This document shows positions 1-8,632 of a stretch of DNA of 64,000 nucleotides, one piece after another. Origin of the DNA: JAWLDA01 sp041686855 (GTDB lineage: Bacteria; Bacillota; Limnochordia; DTU080; RSA5); contig JAWLDA010000007.1 of NCBI GenBank assembly GCA_041686855.1, positions 147,817 to 211,816 of the forward strand. Reading direction: 5' to 3'. A model generated the notes under the pieces. The model saw nothing but the letters and a program-made list of their open reading frames with translations. It searched no databases and was not told the origin of the DNA. Numbering within the stretch: the first letter of the stretch is position 1; each line of letters opens with the position of its first letter. The position numbers and the translations under genes were made by a program.

Positions 1-672
1 ATCGATGCCAAGATGCGCCGTACTCGTAATCGCCCCCTCGCCGCCGGTCGGATCAGTCGCAGGGGTGCGGGCGTCTTCGGCGCCCTCTTAGGGATCCTAT
101 CTGTCCTGCTCATGCTTTGGCAGGTAAACGTGCTATCGGCCCTTTTGGTGGTTGCCGGATGGGTGATCTACGTCCCGATTTATACGTGGTGGCTCAAGCG
201 CACCACTCCGTGGTGCACCTTTTTCGGGGGCGCTTCGGGCGCCGTGCCGACTCTTATCGGTTGGGCCTCCGTAACCGGACGGCTCGACATCGTGCCGGTT
301 CTCCTCTTTATGTTTATGATGATTTGGCAGACGCCGCACTTTTTCGCGCTCTCGCTGTTTCGGGGCCGAGATTACCAGGCAGCAGGCGTGCCGATGCTCG
401 TCGTCGTCTCCGGCGTCGCCGCCACCCTGCGGCACATGCTCGTTCACTCGCTCATCATGTTCGCATTCACGGTACTCGTATACACGGCCGGAGCCGCAGG
501 CATCGGCTACTTGTTGACGGCGGTAGTGGGCGGCGGCCTCTACGTGGCCGGCGTAATCGCAGCCAACTTGCAAGGTGAGCCCCGCGCCGAGTGGTGGGGA
601 CGCCGGCTTTTCTTCTCGTCCTATCCGTACATGGCTGCCATCTTTGTGAGCGTAGCCCTCGCTCGCCTGTAG
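1..672 (+). CDS. ctaB: Protoheme IX farnesyltransferase (heme O synthase), 5'-truncated by window edge
   Basis: UbiA-family membrane prenyltransferase that farnesylates heme B to heme O for cytochrome oxidase assembly. Frame 1 is open from base 1 (I-D-A-K-M-R-R-T-R-N-R-P-L), which matches the conserved D-x-x-M-x-R-T-x-x-R-P-L segment of CtaB/CyoE. About 80 N-terminal residues, including the first Asp-rich motif, lie outside the window; the internal ATG at 13 is therefore not the true start. Further support is the D-Y-x-x-A-G-V-P-M-L segment near residue 125 and a run of hydrophobic helices to the end. The visible part is 223 residues; the family is usually about 290-310. The next gene begins 12 bp after the stop, so co-transcription is likely. 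It implies a heme-copper oxidase in the organism. Confidence 0.9.
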   Translation: MDAKMRRTRNRPLAAGRISRRGAGVFGALLGILSVLLMLWQVNVLSALLVVAGWVIYVPIYTWWLKRTTPWCTFFGGASGAVPTLIGWASVTGRLDIVPVLLFMFMMIWQTPHFFALSLFRGRDYQAAGVPMLVVVSGVAATLRHMLVHSLIMFAFTVLVYTAGAAGIGYLLTAVVGGGLYVAGVIAANLQGEPRAEWWGRRLFFSSYPYMAAIFVSVALARL

Positions 673-684
673 CATCCTAGACGT

Positions 685-1980
685 ATGCAGTCGACCCAGA
701 GCAAGAGCACGTCGAATTCCATTCTCTCCATCCTTGTCATCGGTGGCGGCGCGGCCGGCCTAATGGCCGCAATCGCAGCAGGGCAAACGGGCGTCGCTTC
801 CACTCTGATCGAGCGCAACGCCAAACTGGGCATTAAGATTCTCATGTCCGGCGGCGGCCGCTGCAACGTAACCAACACGGGTGACGTCCCCCACCTCGTC
901 GAATCGTTCCCGGGAAACGGGCGCTTTCTCTACAGTGCGTTTCATCAGTTCTCCAACGAAGATATTGTTCGCCTGCTACACGAAGAAGGGGTTGAAACCA
1001 AAGTCGAGGATCGCGGGCGCGTCTTCGCCGTGCGGGACACGGCGCGTGAAGTAGTCGGAGCCTTGGCGAGAGCGGCTCGGCGAGTTGGAACCCACGTGTT
1101 ACTTAACACAGCCGTCCAACGGGTGGATTGGAACGAAGCGTCACGCACCTTTGCGGTGCATGGCGAATCCGGCCAGGAGTGGCAGGCACGCCGGCTGATC
1201 ATCACGACGGGCGGGGTCTCCTACCCGACGAGCGGCACTCGGGGTGATGGCTACCGCTGGGCGGAAGGGCTCGGTCACACGATTGTCCGTCCTCGGCCCT
1301 CCATCGTCGCACTTGAGACGGTGGAGCGGTGGCCTGGGTTGGTCAAGGGGGTCGCACTCCGCGGCGTAACAGTGCATGTTTACACGGGGTCCAAACGTTG
1401 GGCGTCCTACAAAGAAGATGTCCTATTCACACACTTTGGGCTCTCCGGCCCTGCCGTCCTCAACGTGAGTCACCAAGCGGTGATGGCAGACGAAGCTGAA
1501 CCGGGGCATGTCGTCATCGGCATTCGCATCGACCCCGAACGTTCACTCGACGCTTGGGAGCACCTGCTCGATGAGCACATAGCGGCCTCTGCGCGTAAGA
1601 CGATCAAGAACCTACTGGACGAGTGGTGGCCGGCCTCACTCGCCCCCGTCCTTCTCGCCGACTCTGGTATCGATCCGGAGACACGCAGTGCCCACATCAA
1701 TCGGGAGCAACGGCGAGCCATCGCCAGCCTCCTCTTTGAGTTGCGCCTTTCACTCAAAAAAGCTCGCCCCATCGAACAAGCGATGGTGACAGCAGGCGGC
1801 GTCGATGTACGTGAAGTGAACCCCAAGAGTATGGAATCAAAGAAGCGCCCCGGATTGTATTTTGCCGGCGAAGTCCTCGATGTGGACGGCGTCAGCGGTG
1901 GGTACAACCTCCAGGGCGCCTACAGTACTGGCTGGGTAGCCGGGCATTCTGCAGCGTTGTCGTTGTTGGCCGGCGAATAG
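685..1980 (+). CDS. NAD(P)/FAD-dependent oxidoreductase, BaiN/HI0933-like family
   Basis: Flavoprotein of the HI0933/YhiN/BaiN family, 431 residues, close to the usual length of about 400. The N-terminal dinucleotide-binding motif G-G-G-A-A-G lies at residues 20-25 and is followed by the family signature around residues 56-64 (G-G-G-R-C-N-V-T-N). A G-G-V-S-Y-P-x-x-G-x-x-G-D-G-Y block lies in the middle, and a C-terminal F-A-G-E-V-L-D-V-D-G-x-x-G-G-Y-N-L-Q block completes the FAD site. Members reduce unsaturated ketone substrates or have unknown roles; the substrate cannot be read from the sequence. It starts 12 bp after ctaB with only a weak ribosome-binding site, which suggests coupling to that gene. 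Cytoplasmic, with no signal peptide. Confidence 0.9.
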   Translation: MQSTQSKSTSNSILSILVIGGGAAGLMAAIAAGQTGVASTLIERNAKLGIKILMSGGGRCNVTNTGDVPHLVESFPGNGRFLYSAFHQFSNEDIVRLLHEEGVETKVEDRGRVFAVRDTAREVVGALARAARRVGTHVLLNTAVQRVDWNEASRTFAVHGESGQEWQARRLIITTGGVSYPTSGTRGDGYRWAEGLGHTIVRPRPSIVALETVERWPGLVKGVALRGVTVHVYTGSKRWASYKEDVLFTHFGLSGPAVLNVSHQAVMADEAEPGHVVIGIRIDPERSLDAWEHLLDEHIAASARKTIKNLLDEWWPASLAPVLLADSGIDPETRSAHINREQRRAIASLLFELRLSLKKARPIEQAMVTAGGVDVREVNPKSMESKKRPGLYFAGEVLDVDGVSGGYNLQGAYSTGWVAGHSAALSLLAGE

Positions 1981-2034
1981 CCGGGCGCCATCGAAAGACG
2001 CTCGCTGTGCGGCCGCTCGCTTTACGGATACTCT

Positions 2035-2445
2035 TTAAAACTGGATGGTCGCGCCCATTCCGATTCCGTAGTCGCCGTCCGTGTAGTTGATGTTGGTCAG
2101 CACCTGCAAGATGCCCATGGAGATGCTGTACCCGCCTGCTACTGCGTAGGTGAAACCACCGCCGTCATCGAGCAGGCCGGCACGGACCGCGGCATAGGGG
2201 CGGTTGGTGTGACGTGCAAAGTTCCCGAAGTACTTGGTGAGACTCGCAGCGGCACCAAGGTCGTCGTTCTTCTCCACGAGGCCCAGTCCATAAGCCAGAT
2301 TGTATGGACCTTGCGGAGGCTCATACTCAACACCGAGGACCGTGCCGCTAGTCAGGCCGATCCGAGTGGCCGCTCCGACGGGTGCGACGGCGGTCGTGAG
2401 GGTGAGGAGGAGTGCTGCAACGAGAAGTGCGATGCTCTTTTTCAT
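2035..2445 (-). CDS. Small secreted or outer-membrane-type protein of unknown function
   Basis: Encodes 136 residues. I chose the ATG at 2445 because it starts M-K-K-S-I-A-L-L and has a clear upstream GGAGGG; an in-frame GTG at 2460 overlaps that site. A Sec signal peptide covers about residues 1-25 (K-K, hydrophobic stretch, ending V-G-A-A). The mature part is rich in Gly, Tyr and alternating hydrophobic residues, and the chain ends in Q-F, which resembles the terminal strand of outer-membrane beta-barrels. At about 110 mature residues it could form only a small barrel or a periplasmic beta protein. No family was recognised. It is divergent from the methyltransferase gene at 2626 and convergent with the flavoprotein gene. 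Confidence 0.7.
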   Translation of the reverse strand: MKKSIALLVAALLLTLTTAVAPVGAATRIGLTSGTVLGVEYEPPQGPYNLAYGLGLVEKNDDLGAAASLTKYFGNFARHTNRPYAAVRAGLLDDGGGFTYAVAGGYSISMGILQVLTNINYTDGDYGIGMGATIQF

Positions 2446-2625
2446 TGTGTAACCCTCCACGTAAGAGAATGTGGTATAGCTGGACTTTAGTATACCTCGC
2501 GTGCAATCAGCGGTGCATTAGGAGACTTTTGGGGGTAGAATGCCCACGTCGCAAGGGCTGGTCTGTCGGCCGCCTCTTGCGGTATGCTAGGCGAAAGAGC
2601 CCTCAGCTGATTAGGAGATGGATGG

Positions 2626-3441
2626 ATGCCGCGTACGGTCGATATCGGACGGGAGAACAACGAGTTTCAGCGTCTCGAGGTCCTGAAACGAAACCGAACC
2701 AAGCGCAAACAGTACGGTGAGATCTTTGTCGAAGGGGTCGCAGCGATCAACGCCATTGTTGAAGCCCAATGGGCAGTGCGCGCCGTGGTCTACAACCGGG
2801 AGTCCCCCCTATCGCTATGGGCCCAACAGATCATCGCTCGCGCCAACCCAGAGCGGGTGCTCCGTCTCACCTCCGACTTAATGGCGAAGCTGTCGGACCG
2901 CGAGGACGCCTCAGAACTCATCGTCATCGCCGAGAGGCACGAGCGCTCTTTGGCGTCGATTCGTCTCGACACCAACCCACTCGTCCTCCTCTTTGACCGA
3001 CCGTCCAACCACGGCAATCTAGGCTCGATCATCCGCAGCGCCGACGCATTGGGCGCTACCGCGCTCATTACGACAGGGCACTCCGTCGATCTCTTCGAAC
3101 CGGCAGTCCTGCGAGCCTCTCTCGGCGCCTTCTTTGCCCTCCCCGTCATCCACTGCGATTCACCACAGCGTGTCGAATCGTGGTTGACCGCGGCCAGGCG
3201 CACGCTCCCCAACCTTAAAGTAGTTGGTGCAATCACGGACGCGACCATACCCCTTCACGCCTGCGACATGCGCGGCCCTGTCGTCCTCCTTTTGGGGAAC
3301 GAAGCCCGCGGGATCAGCCGCGCTCTCACCGAGTTGGTCGACGAGCCCGTCGCGATCCCCATGGGTGGCACAGTCGACAGCTTGAACGTCGCCTGCGCCG
3401 GTACGGTGATGCTCTACGAGGCCTCGCGCCAGCGGTCGTAG
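2626..3441 (+). CDS. SpoU/TrmH-family RNA 2'-O-methyltransferase
   Basis: SPOUT-class methyltransferase that should use S-adenosylmethionine to methylate a ribose 2'-OH in tRNA or rRNA. Of 271 residues, roughly the first 105 form an N-terminal L30e-like RNA-binding region. The three SpoU motifs are all present: N-H-G-N-L-G-S-I-I-R-S-A-D-A near residue 130, L-L-G-N-E-A-R-G-I-S near 225, and I-P-M-G-G-x-V-D-S-L-N-V-A-C-A near 245-257, where the trefoil knot binds the cofactor. An AGGAG eight bases before the ATG supports the start. The exact target cannot be assigned, so no symbol is given. It is convergent with the coiled-coil gene, and a double hairpin lies between them. Confidence 0.9.
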   Translation: MPRTVDIGRENNEFQRLEVLKRNRTKRKQYGEIFVEGVAAINAIVEAQWAVRAVVYNRESPLSLWAQQIIARANPERVLRLTSDLMAKLSDREDASELIVIAERHERSLASIRLDTNPLVLLFDRPSNHGNLGSIIRSADALGATALITTGHSVDLFEPAVLRASLGAFFALPVIHCDSPQRVESWLTAARRTLPNLKVVGAITDATIPLHACDMRGPVVLLLGNEARGISRALTELVDEPVAIPMGGTVDSLNVACAGTVMLYEASRQRS

Positions 3442-3485
3442 CTCGTAACGCTTGCGACCATACGACGAGTAAAGCGAATAACGTG

Positions 3486-3519
3486 CAGGGATGGACTCCC
3501 TGTAGAGTCCCGTGGGACT
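3486..3519. terminator. Double hairpin between convergent genes
   Basis: Two adjacent perfect 6-bp inverted repeats: CAGGGA (3486-3491) with TCCCTG (3497-3502), and AGTCCC (3506-3511) with GGGACT (3514-3519). They sit between the stop of the methyltransferase gene and the end of the convergent coiled-coil gene. There is no clear T-tract on either side, so a bidirectional terminator or RNA-stabilising role is inferred from position only. Confidence 0.35.
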
Positions 3520-4070
3520 TACTTGAGGGAGAGGGCCTCTTCGACACGCTCAAGACGGGCGTAAACATCGTCGAAGCGTGCCCGTTCCAACTTAGCCTCC
3601 GATTTGCTTTCGGCCGCCACGTTTTCTACTCGCCAACGAACCCGACTCACCTCATCGTTCGTATGAGAGGAAAAATGTCCGAAATTGGCCTCGACGCGAA
3701 TGAAACCCTCGGAGATCTGGCGACGCATGTCACGGATTGACTTCGTGGCACGTGTTTCGGCCCCGTCCATGCGTTGGTCGAGCCCGTCCATGCGCTGGTC
3801 AAGCCCATCCATGCGCTTGTCGAGCCCGTCCATGCGCTGCTCGAGCCCGTCCATGCGCTTGTCGAGCCCGTCCATGCGCTGGTCAAGCCCGTCCATGCGC
3901 TGCTCGAGCCCGTCCATGCGCTGCTCGAGCCCGCCTATGCGCTGCTCGAGCCGGTCCATGCGCTGTTCGAGGCGCGAGTTGGAGCTTCGAACTTCGGCCA
4001 CGTGTCGCAAGAGCTGCGCCAACTGTTCTCCCAACTTATCAATCTTGGTCTCGATGGTGGACTCGTTCAT
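3519..4070 (-). CDS. Heptad-repeat coiled-coil protein
   Basis: A 183-residue soluble protein with no signal peptide. Residues 34-103 are ten consecutive near-identical heptads of the form L-[ED]-[QK]-R-M-D-G, a textbook parallel coiled coil with Leu and Met at the a/d positions. Flanking parts (residues 1-33 and 104-183) are also helical and charged. A GGAGG about nine bases before the ATG supports the start. Proteins of this style are often annotated as hypothetical or tail-fibre/SMC-like; no enzymatic domain is visible. The underlying DNA is a 21-bp tandem repeat, so the rod length may vary between strains by whole heptads. It is downstream of the 4253-7274 sulfatase pair on the same strand, but a palindrome separates them. 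Confidence 0.75.
   Translation of the reverse strand: MNESTIETKIDKLGEQLAQLLRHVAEVRSSNSRLEQRMDRLEQRIGGLEQRMDGLEQRMDGLDQRMDGLDKRMDGLEQRMDGLDKRMDGLDQRMDGLDQRMDGAETRATKSIRDMRRQISEGFIRVEANFGHFSSHTNDEVSRVRWRVENVAAESKSEAKLERARFDDVYARLERVEEALSLK
3762..3971 (-). repeat. 21-bp tandem repeat (about 10 units) inside the coiled-coil gene
   Basis: Ten imperfect copies of a 21-bp unit, each encoding one heptad L-[ED]-[QK]-R-M-D-G. The period equals seven codons, so loss or gain of units would keep the frame and shorten or lengthen the coiled coil. Confidence 0.85.
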
Positions 4071-4094
4071 AAACCATCGCCTCCATGGCGGTTT

Positions 4095-4123
4095 GGTGCC
4101 GGCACCTTCACTCTACCGGCACC
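4095..4123. promoter_or_regulatory. Inverted repeat GGTGCCGG / CCGGCACC
   Basis: A perfect 8-bp inverted repeat (4095-4102 and 4116-4123); the left part is itself a 12-bp palindrome (4095-4106). It lies about 130 bp after the stop of the sulfatase gene and just upstream of the coiled-coil start. It could be a terminator for the sulfatase transcript or an operator; no T-tract follows. Confidence 0.35.
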
Positions 4124-4252
4124 CAGACCTTGGTGGCAACGTCCGTTTCGAGCGCTTAGAGGCGTTTTGTCCGTAACGCGCTCGTAAGAATTCTCCTCGA
4201 ATCTCCCGGAATCGGCCATTTCCTTTAACCCAGCGACAGACTTCGTGACGCG

Positions 4253-5752
4253 CTACGCAACCGGCTCGTCCAGACGATTCATCTCCGAAGTCATCTCCCA
4301 ACGGTGCTGGTCGGGAGGCTGGACACGCTCGGCCCACGCCTGGATCACACTCAACTGTCGACGTTTCTCGTCCATCCTACGGGCGATGGTCTCGGGATTC
4401 CAGTCACTCAGGACTTGGTCCGTCAACTCTCGGAGTATCTTCCGGCAGCTTGGATCGTCGGCACGGTTCATCATCTCGCACGGGTCATCGGCCAGATTAA
4501 AGAGTTGTGCCGGCTCCTCGTGGTAGTAACACAACTTCCACTCCCCACGCCGCACCATCCGGTGATACCACCCCTCATACGTGCAGTACTCGGAGTAAGC
4601 GATATCTTCCCACGCGCTCTCACTCTCTCCGTCAGGCGGGAAAAGCTGCCGCAGATCGCGCCCGTGGGCCCCCGGCAACGGATCGCCGCCGAGCGCCGCA
4701 ATCATGGTCGCAGCGATATCCAGCGAGCTAATGACTCGCCGACAGCGGCCGCCGGCGGGAAGGACACCGGGCCAAACCACGATCGCCGGGACGCGCGCCG
4801 ACTCTTCATAGAAGCTCTGCTTCCACCAGAGTCCATGCTCCCCGACGTGATCGCCGTGATCGGAGAGGTAGACGATCACCGTGTTCTCGGCGAGGCCGTT
4901 GGCGCCGAGCGCTCCAAGAATCTCACCGATCATCGTATCAAGTCGCGTCACCATACCCCAGTAAGCCGCACGGGCACGCAGGCACTCCTCGTCGCTTACC
5001 GACTCGATTCCGTGCATCGCACGCCACCGTCTGTGGTGGGGATGCAACGCGTCGGAGAACGGTTCGGGATGATCCGGGAGCGTCATGCTATCCTTGTATA
5101 ACTCGTAGTCGCGCCGCTCGGCGACGTACGGCTGATGGGGAAGCATAAGGCCGACCGTAAGGCAAAAGGGATCCGCGTCGCCGCGCCGGCGCTTCTCGCC
5201 TTCATGGTTGAGGAAGCGCACCGCCGCATCCGTCACCTCTTGGTCGTGCACCTGGTACGCGTTGAGGCCCGCGCCGGACCGCCTAAGGCTGACGCGCCCC
5301 GGGTCCTGCGCCCCGTCGAGGAGACCGCGATCGACCCTGCGCCCGACGAGGTAGTTGGGGTAGTGATCGCCCACCTGACGCTCGGCGTAGCCACGCAACT
5401 GATCGCTACCGATCGAGTGCAGTCTGCCGATGAGCACCGGGCGGTACCCGGCCGCGCCCCAGGCGTGCGCGTAGGTCGGCATCGCCGCATCGAGGATCTG
5501 ATCGTTCGTCCACACCCGATTCTCGTGCGGGTGCCGTCCCGTCAACAGGGACATGCGAGAAGGCCCGCACAACGGCGCCGGAGAGTACGCCTGTTCAAAC
5601 ACGACGCCTCGTGCTGCGAGTGCGTCCAGGTTGGGCGAATTCACCAGCGGATCCCCGTAACACCCCAGCACGGACGCGTTGTGCTGATCCGAGTAGAGAA
5701 AGAGGAGGTTTGGCCGTTCAGTGTTTGACGCTGCGTTATGCCGTGCGTTCAC
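4253..5752 (-). CDS. Sulfatase (alkaline-phosphatase superfamily, Cys-type)
   Basis: Type I sulfatase of 499 residues that would hydrolyse a sulfate ester using a formylglycine made from Cys. The signature C-G-P-S-R is at about residues 62-66, followed by M-S-L-L-T-G. The N-terminal metal site is S-D-Q-H and a later S-D-H-G-D-H-x-G-E-H-G-L-W block supplies the remaining ligands. No signal peptide is visible, so it may act in the cytoplasm. I chose the GTG at 5752, which overlaps the preceding sulfatase gene by 17 bp; a start at 5809 is also open but would add an atypical Arg-rich leader. The P-L-C-x-P-S-R style resembles choline-sulfatase/phosphonate-monoester-hydrolase-like members, but the substrate is unknown. 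Confidence 0.9.
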   Translation of the reverse strand: MNARHNAASNTERPNLLFLYSDQHNASVLGCYGDPLVNSPNLDALAARGVVFEQAYSPAPLCGPSRMSLLTGRHPHENRVWTNDQILDAAMPTYAHAWGAAGYRPVLIGRLHSIGSDQLRGYAERQVGDHYPNYLVGRRVDRGLLDGAQDPGRVSLRRSGAGLNAYQVHDQEVTDAAVRFLNHEGEKRRRGDADPFCLTVGLMLPHQPYVAERRDYELYKDSMTLPDHPEPFSDALHPHHRRWRAMHGIESVSDEECLRARAAYWGMVTRLDTMIGEILGALGANGLAENTVIVYLSDHGDHVGEHGLWWKQSFYEESARVPAIVVWPGVLPAGGRCRRVISSLDIAATMIAALGGDPLPGAHGRDLRQLFPPDGESESAWEDIAYSEYCTYEGWYHRMVRRGEWKLCYYHEEPAQLFNLADDPCEMMNRADDPSCRKILRELTDQVLSDWNPETIARRMDEKRRQLSVIQAWAERVQPPDQHRWEMTSEMNRLDEPVA

Positions 5753-7274
5753 CGGTCGCCGCCTCGCTCTCAATTCCCAGTCTCTGCTTCTGCTCCGGCG
5801 GCGCCCCAATCTCGTCCAGTCTCCGCGCTAAAGCGCTGCGCAGTCGTTTGGCCTGCTGCGGGTGCTCGTCGATGACATTCTGTAACTCATTCGGATCAAC
5901 CGAGCGATTTGAGAGCCAACTCTCACCCGCGTACGGCGTGTGCTCGACCGGCCTGCATCCTTCCGGCGTGTACGGCCCCACGTTGAAGCGTTGAAAGAGC
6001 GGCAGCCGGTGGCTGTACCAATTGAGCGGGGCATTCCCCTCTACAGGTTGCTGGTGCAACACCCAGCGGCCGTCGGCGATCGACATCCCCTGGCCGAACA
6101 TGCCGTAGATGGCGTACTCACGCGTCGGTATCGAGGCATTTTCAAGGAGAGGCAGCAGGTTAATGCCGTGGCGATCAGGGGGAATCTCCGCCCCCACCGC
6201 TGCAAGGGTCGTCGGGTACAGGTCGACCAATTGTACCAGTTGTTCACGCCGCTCCCCGTGCCCGAGGGTCGGATGGGCGACGATGAGCGGGATGTGGGCG
6301 ATCGGGTCGTAAAGGTGGGTCTGCAGCTTGCCCGTACGCCCGCGAGCGCCATTGTACGTGCCGTGGTCCGATGTGAAGATCACCAAGGTGTCCTTCCAGA
6401 GGTCGTGCCGGTCGAGCGCGTCGAGGAGACGACCGAGGCACTTGTCTACATGGACGACACTGGCGGCATAAAGCGCCTGCGTGTGCCGGAGTTGGTCCGA
6501 TGTGAGCCCCGACTTCGCGATCTCCTGATACGGCGCGATCGGCAGGTACTCGTCAATGTCGTACCCGCGGGGATCAAACATCTTAACAAACCGCTCCGGC
6601 GGATCCCACGGCTCGTGCGGCGGAAAACAATCGACGTGAAGGAAGAAGTCCTCCCGCGTGTGGTTGCGATCCACCCAATCGGCCGCCGTCTGAAAGGTCT
6701 GGGCCGCAAACCACGTCTCCTCATCGAACGTGCCGTCACTCTTGCGACGAATCAGTTCCACATTGCGAAAATGTCGCTCTGTGCCGTGCTTGCGGTATCG
6801 CTCCGAGGGAAGCGGCACGTCAATCGGATCCGTCCGGTACGCGTCACCCTCGATGCCTCGAATAAATTCAAAGCCGGAGAAGCCCATGTGGTAGTTGCCC
6901 GACCCCTTCTCCCAGAGGTGGAAGTGATCCGTCGACAGGAAACTGACACGCTGGCCGAGCGCCAAGGAGCGGTTGGGCAGTCCCGAGACCTCCCGAGGCA
7001 AATCCCGGTCGTCATCTTCGAGTGGGCCCCAGCCCCGGAACGGGAACTCATACCGTCCCGTGTAAATGTCACGCCGAGCCGGCATACAGGGATGAGAGCC
7101 GCACCAGCAGTTGTCAAAGACGGTGCCTCGAGCTGCCAACCGGTCAAGGTTTGGGGTCGGTACCACCCAGTCGGGTTGTCCATCCCCCGTCACTTCGGAG
7201 AGGGGACGACCCTGGTGGTACGGGCCACAGTGGTCGCGTCGCAACGTGTCGCAAAGGATCATGATGACATTCAT
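5736..7274 (-). CDS. Sulfatase (alkaline-phosphatase superfamily, Cys-type)
   Basis: A 512-residue sulfatase. The N-terminal metal motif is C-D-T-L-R-R-D-H, the formylglycine signature is C-M-P-A-R at about residue 63 (Ala in the fourth position, which the family tolerates), and an F-T-S-D-H-G-T-Y block is in the middle. A strong ribosome-binding site (AAGGAGGAG) precedes the ATG. It overlaps the following sulfatase gene by 17 bp, so the two are surely translated from one message. No signal peptide is seen. The two partners are divergent in sequence, so they probably act on different sulfate positions or substrates rather than being a recent duplication. Confidence 0.9.
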   Translation of the reverse strand: MNVIMILCDTLRRDHCGPYHQGRPLSEVTGDGQPDWVVPTPNLDRLAARGTVFDNCWCGSHPCMPARRDIYTGRYEFPFRGWGPLEDDDRDLPREVSGLPNRSLALGQRVSFLSTDHFHLWEKGSGNYHMGFSGFEFIRGIEGDAYRTDPIDVPLPSERYRKHGTERHFRNVELIRRKSDGTFDEETWFAAQTFQTAADWVDRNHTREDFFLHVDCFPPHEPWDPPERFVKMFDPRGYDIDEYLPIAPYQEIAKSGLTSDQLRHTQALYAASVVHVDKCLGRLLDALDRHDLWKDTLVIFTSDHGTYNGARGRTGKLQTHLYDPIAHIPLIVAHPTLGHGERREQLVQLVDLYPTTLAAVGAEIPPDRHGINLLPLLENASIPTREYAIYGMFGQGMSIADGRWVLHQQPVEGNAPLNWYSHRLPLFQRFNVGPYTPEGCRPVEHTPYAGESWLSNRSVDPNELQNVIDEHPQQAKRLRSALARRLDEIGAPPEQKQRLGIESEAATGERTA

Positions 7275-7382
7275 GGCGGCTCCTCCTTGCGCGAGAAATC
7301 GGTCATAAAGGCTAGATTAAGTACTTATTAGTGCAGCGCAGACGCCTTCCTTTGATCTGTCAGTGAACTAACGCTCTTCTCT

Positions 7383-8534
7383 TTACTCTGGAAGTCCGAC
7401 ATGGTCCCAAAACTGGGTTGACGGCGAGGCCCCGCGATGCAGATTGGGAATAGGGACCGGCGCGCCTCCCAGCTCTGCAGAGCGTACGGCCATGATGCCA
7501 GGCACCGTGTAATCGGCCATGCGATACACGTCAATCGGCGAAGGCCTCCCCTTCAAAATTGCGTCGACCCAACTCTTGATCAGGCGAATGTCGGTTCCAC
7601 CGTGGCTCCCCTTCCCTTCTGCCTGAGACGGAGCCGTGCCGATGTCGATCCGCTCCCACCCCTCACGGTGATCGCGCCCCTTGGCAAAGCGCCGACAGTA
7701 CCCCTCATAGGCCGACCATTCAGCGCCGCCTTCGGTGCCGAACAGGCGATACCGATGCTCCTGGGGTCGAGGCGAATTGAGGGTGATGAGGATGCGAATG
7801 AGACTCCCATTTGCCGTCTCGAAAAGCGCGATTTGTCCGTCCGACCGAAGAGGAGCCTCCGGCGACCACCACGGCCCACTGCGACAACTTACCGAGACAC
7901 ACCGATCGTCGAGTACCTCAAGGAGCGGACCTAAGTCGTGCGTCAAATATTGAATCGGGGGTTGATCCGCCCGCCAGATGGGTTGCACCTCGCGTTGACC
8001 ACGAGCCTCCGAGGGGCTCAGGCGGGTCCCGTCCCGCGCGAAAAGCGTCTGGGGAAGGTAATGCAAGTACTCCGCCTCCGCCAACGAGATCGCGCCGAAA
8101 AGACCCTCGACGTACCACTTGCGCCAGTGACTGAGGAAGTAATTAAAGGAGCGATTCTCCCCCAGCATGTACAACCGACCGCTCCGCTCGACACAATCTC
8201 GCAACTGGATCACTTCTTCGAACGTGTACGCGCCGGGAATCTCTGAGAAGACGTGGCACCCTGCCTCCAGTGCCTGGCACGCGTGCTCCACTTGTCGCTT
8301 CGCATTGGTGGCGATCACCATCGCGTCGGGTCGGAGCGCAAGCACCTCTTCGTACTCATGGAGAACGGGTGTTTTTGCACGGGCCATCACCTTGTGCGCC
8401 TGCTCTCTATACTGATCGAGGCGGTCACACACCCCCACCACTTCGACCTCGTCGAGGCTCATCAGACTCCTCAGGTGAGCCAGGCCACGTCTTAGTCCCA
8501 CCACACCTACTCTTAATCGCTCGTTGCCGCCCAT
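7383..8534 (-). CDS. Gfo/Idh/MocA-family protein, divergent (no EKP lysine)
   Basis: A 383-residue protein with an N-terminal Rossmann fold and C-terminal alpha/beta domain of the Gfo/Idh/MocA family, which normally oxidises or reduces sugars or polyols with NAD(P). The nucleotide loop reads G-V-V-G-L-R-R-G instead of GxGxxG, and the usual E-K-P catalytic motif is S-E-I-P, so the lysine is missing. The same two changes occur in the paralogues at 21134 and 35407. A GGGAGG precedes the ATG. It lies 108 bp upstream of the sulfatase pair and downstream of the DUF3604-like gene on the same strand. Dehydrogenase activity is uncertain; a non-redox or altered mechanism is possible. Confidence 0.85.
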   Translation of the reverse strand: MGGNERLRVGVVGLRRGLAHLRSLMSLDEVEVVGVCDRLDQYREQAHKVMARAKTPVLHEYEEVLALRPDAMVIATNAKRQVEHACQALEAGCHVFSEIPGAYTFEEVIQLRDCVERSGRLYMLGENRSFNYFLSHWRKWYVEGLFGAISLAEAEYLHYLPQTLFARDGTRLSPSEARGQREVQPIWRADQPPIQYLTHDLGPLLEVLDDRCVSVSCRSGPWWSPEAPLRSDGQIALFETANGSLIRILITLNSPRPQEHRYRLFGTEGGAEWSAYEGYCRRFAKGRDHREGWERIDIGTAPSQAEGKGSHGGTDIRLIKSWVDAILKGRPSPIDVYRMADYTVPGIMAVRSAELGGAPVPIPNLHRGASPSTQFWDHVGLPE

Positions 8535-8632
8535 CTACTCGCCTCCCGTTAAAAGCCACAGCCGCCAGCAGAGTTCACGTCGGACGTTCGGAGCAGGACG
8601 TTTGACGCGCGACGCTCATACTCACCGCAAAC

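Noticed and set aside
2443..2460. Upstream GTG start at 2460 for the small secreted protein
   Set aside because: It would place the GGAGGG ribosome-binding site inside the coding sequence; the ATG at 2445 fits better.
3762..3971. CRISPR-like array of about 21-bp units
   Set aside because: There are no spacers; the units are adjacent heptad codons in a coiled-coil gene.
5940..7331. A 463-codon open frame antisense to a sulfatase
   Set aside because: It is a shadow of the real gene: the sulfatase on the other strand has full family motifs. Similar long shadows at 30471-31487, 33430-34407 and 50585-51517 were rejected for the same reason.
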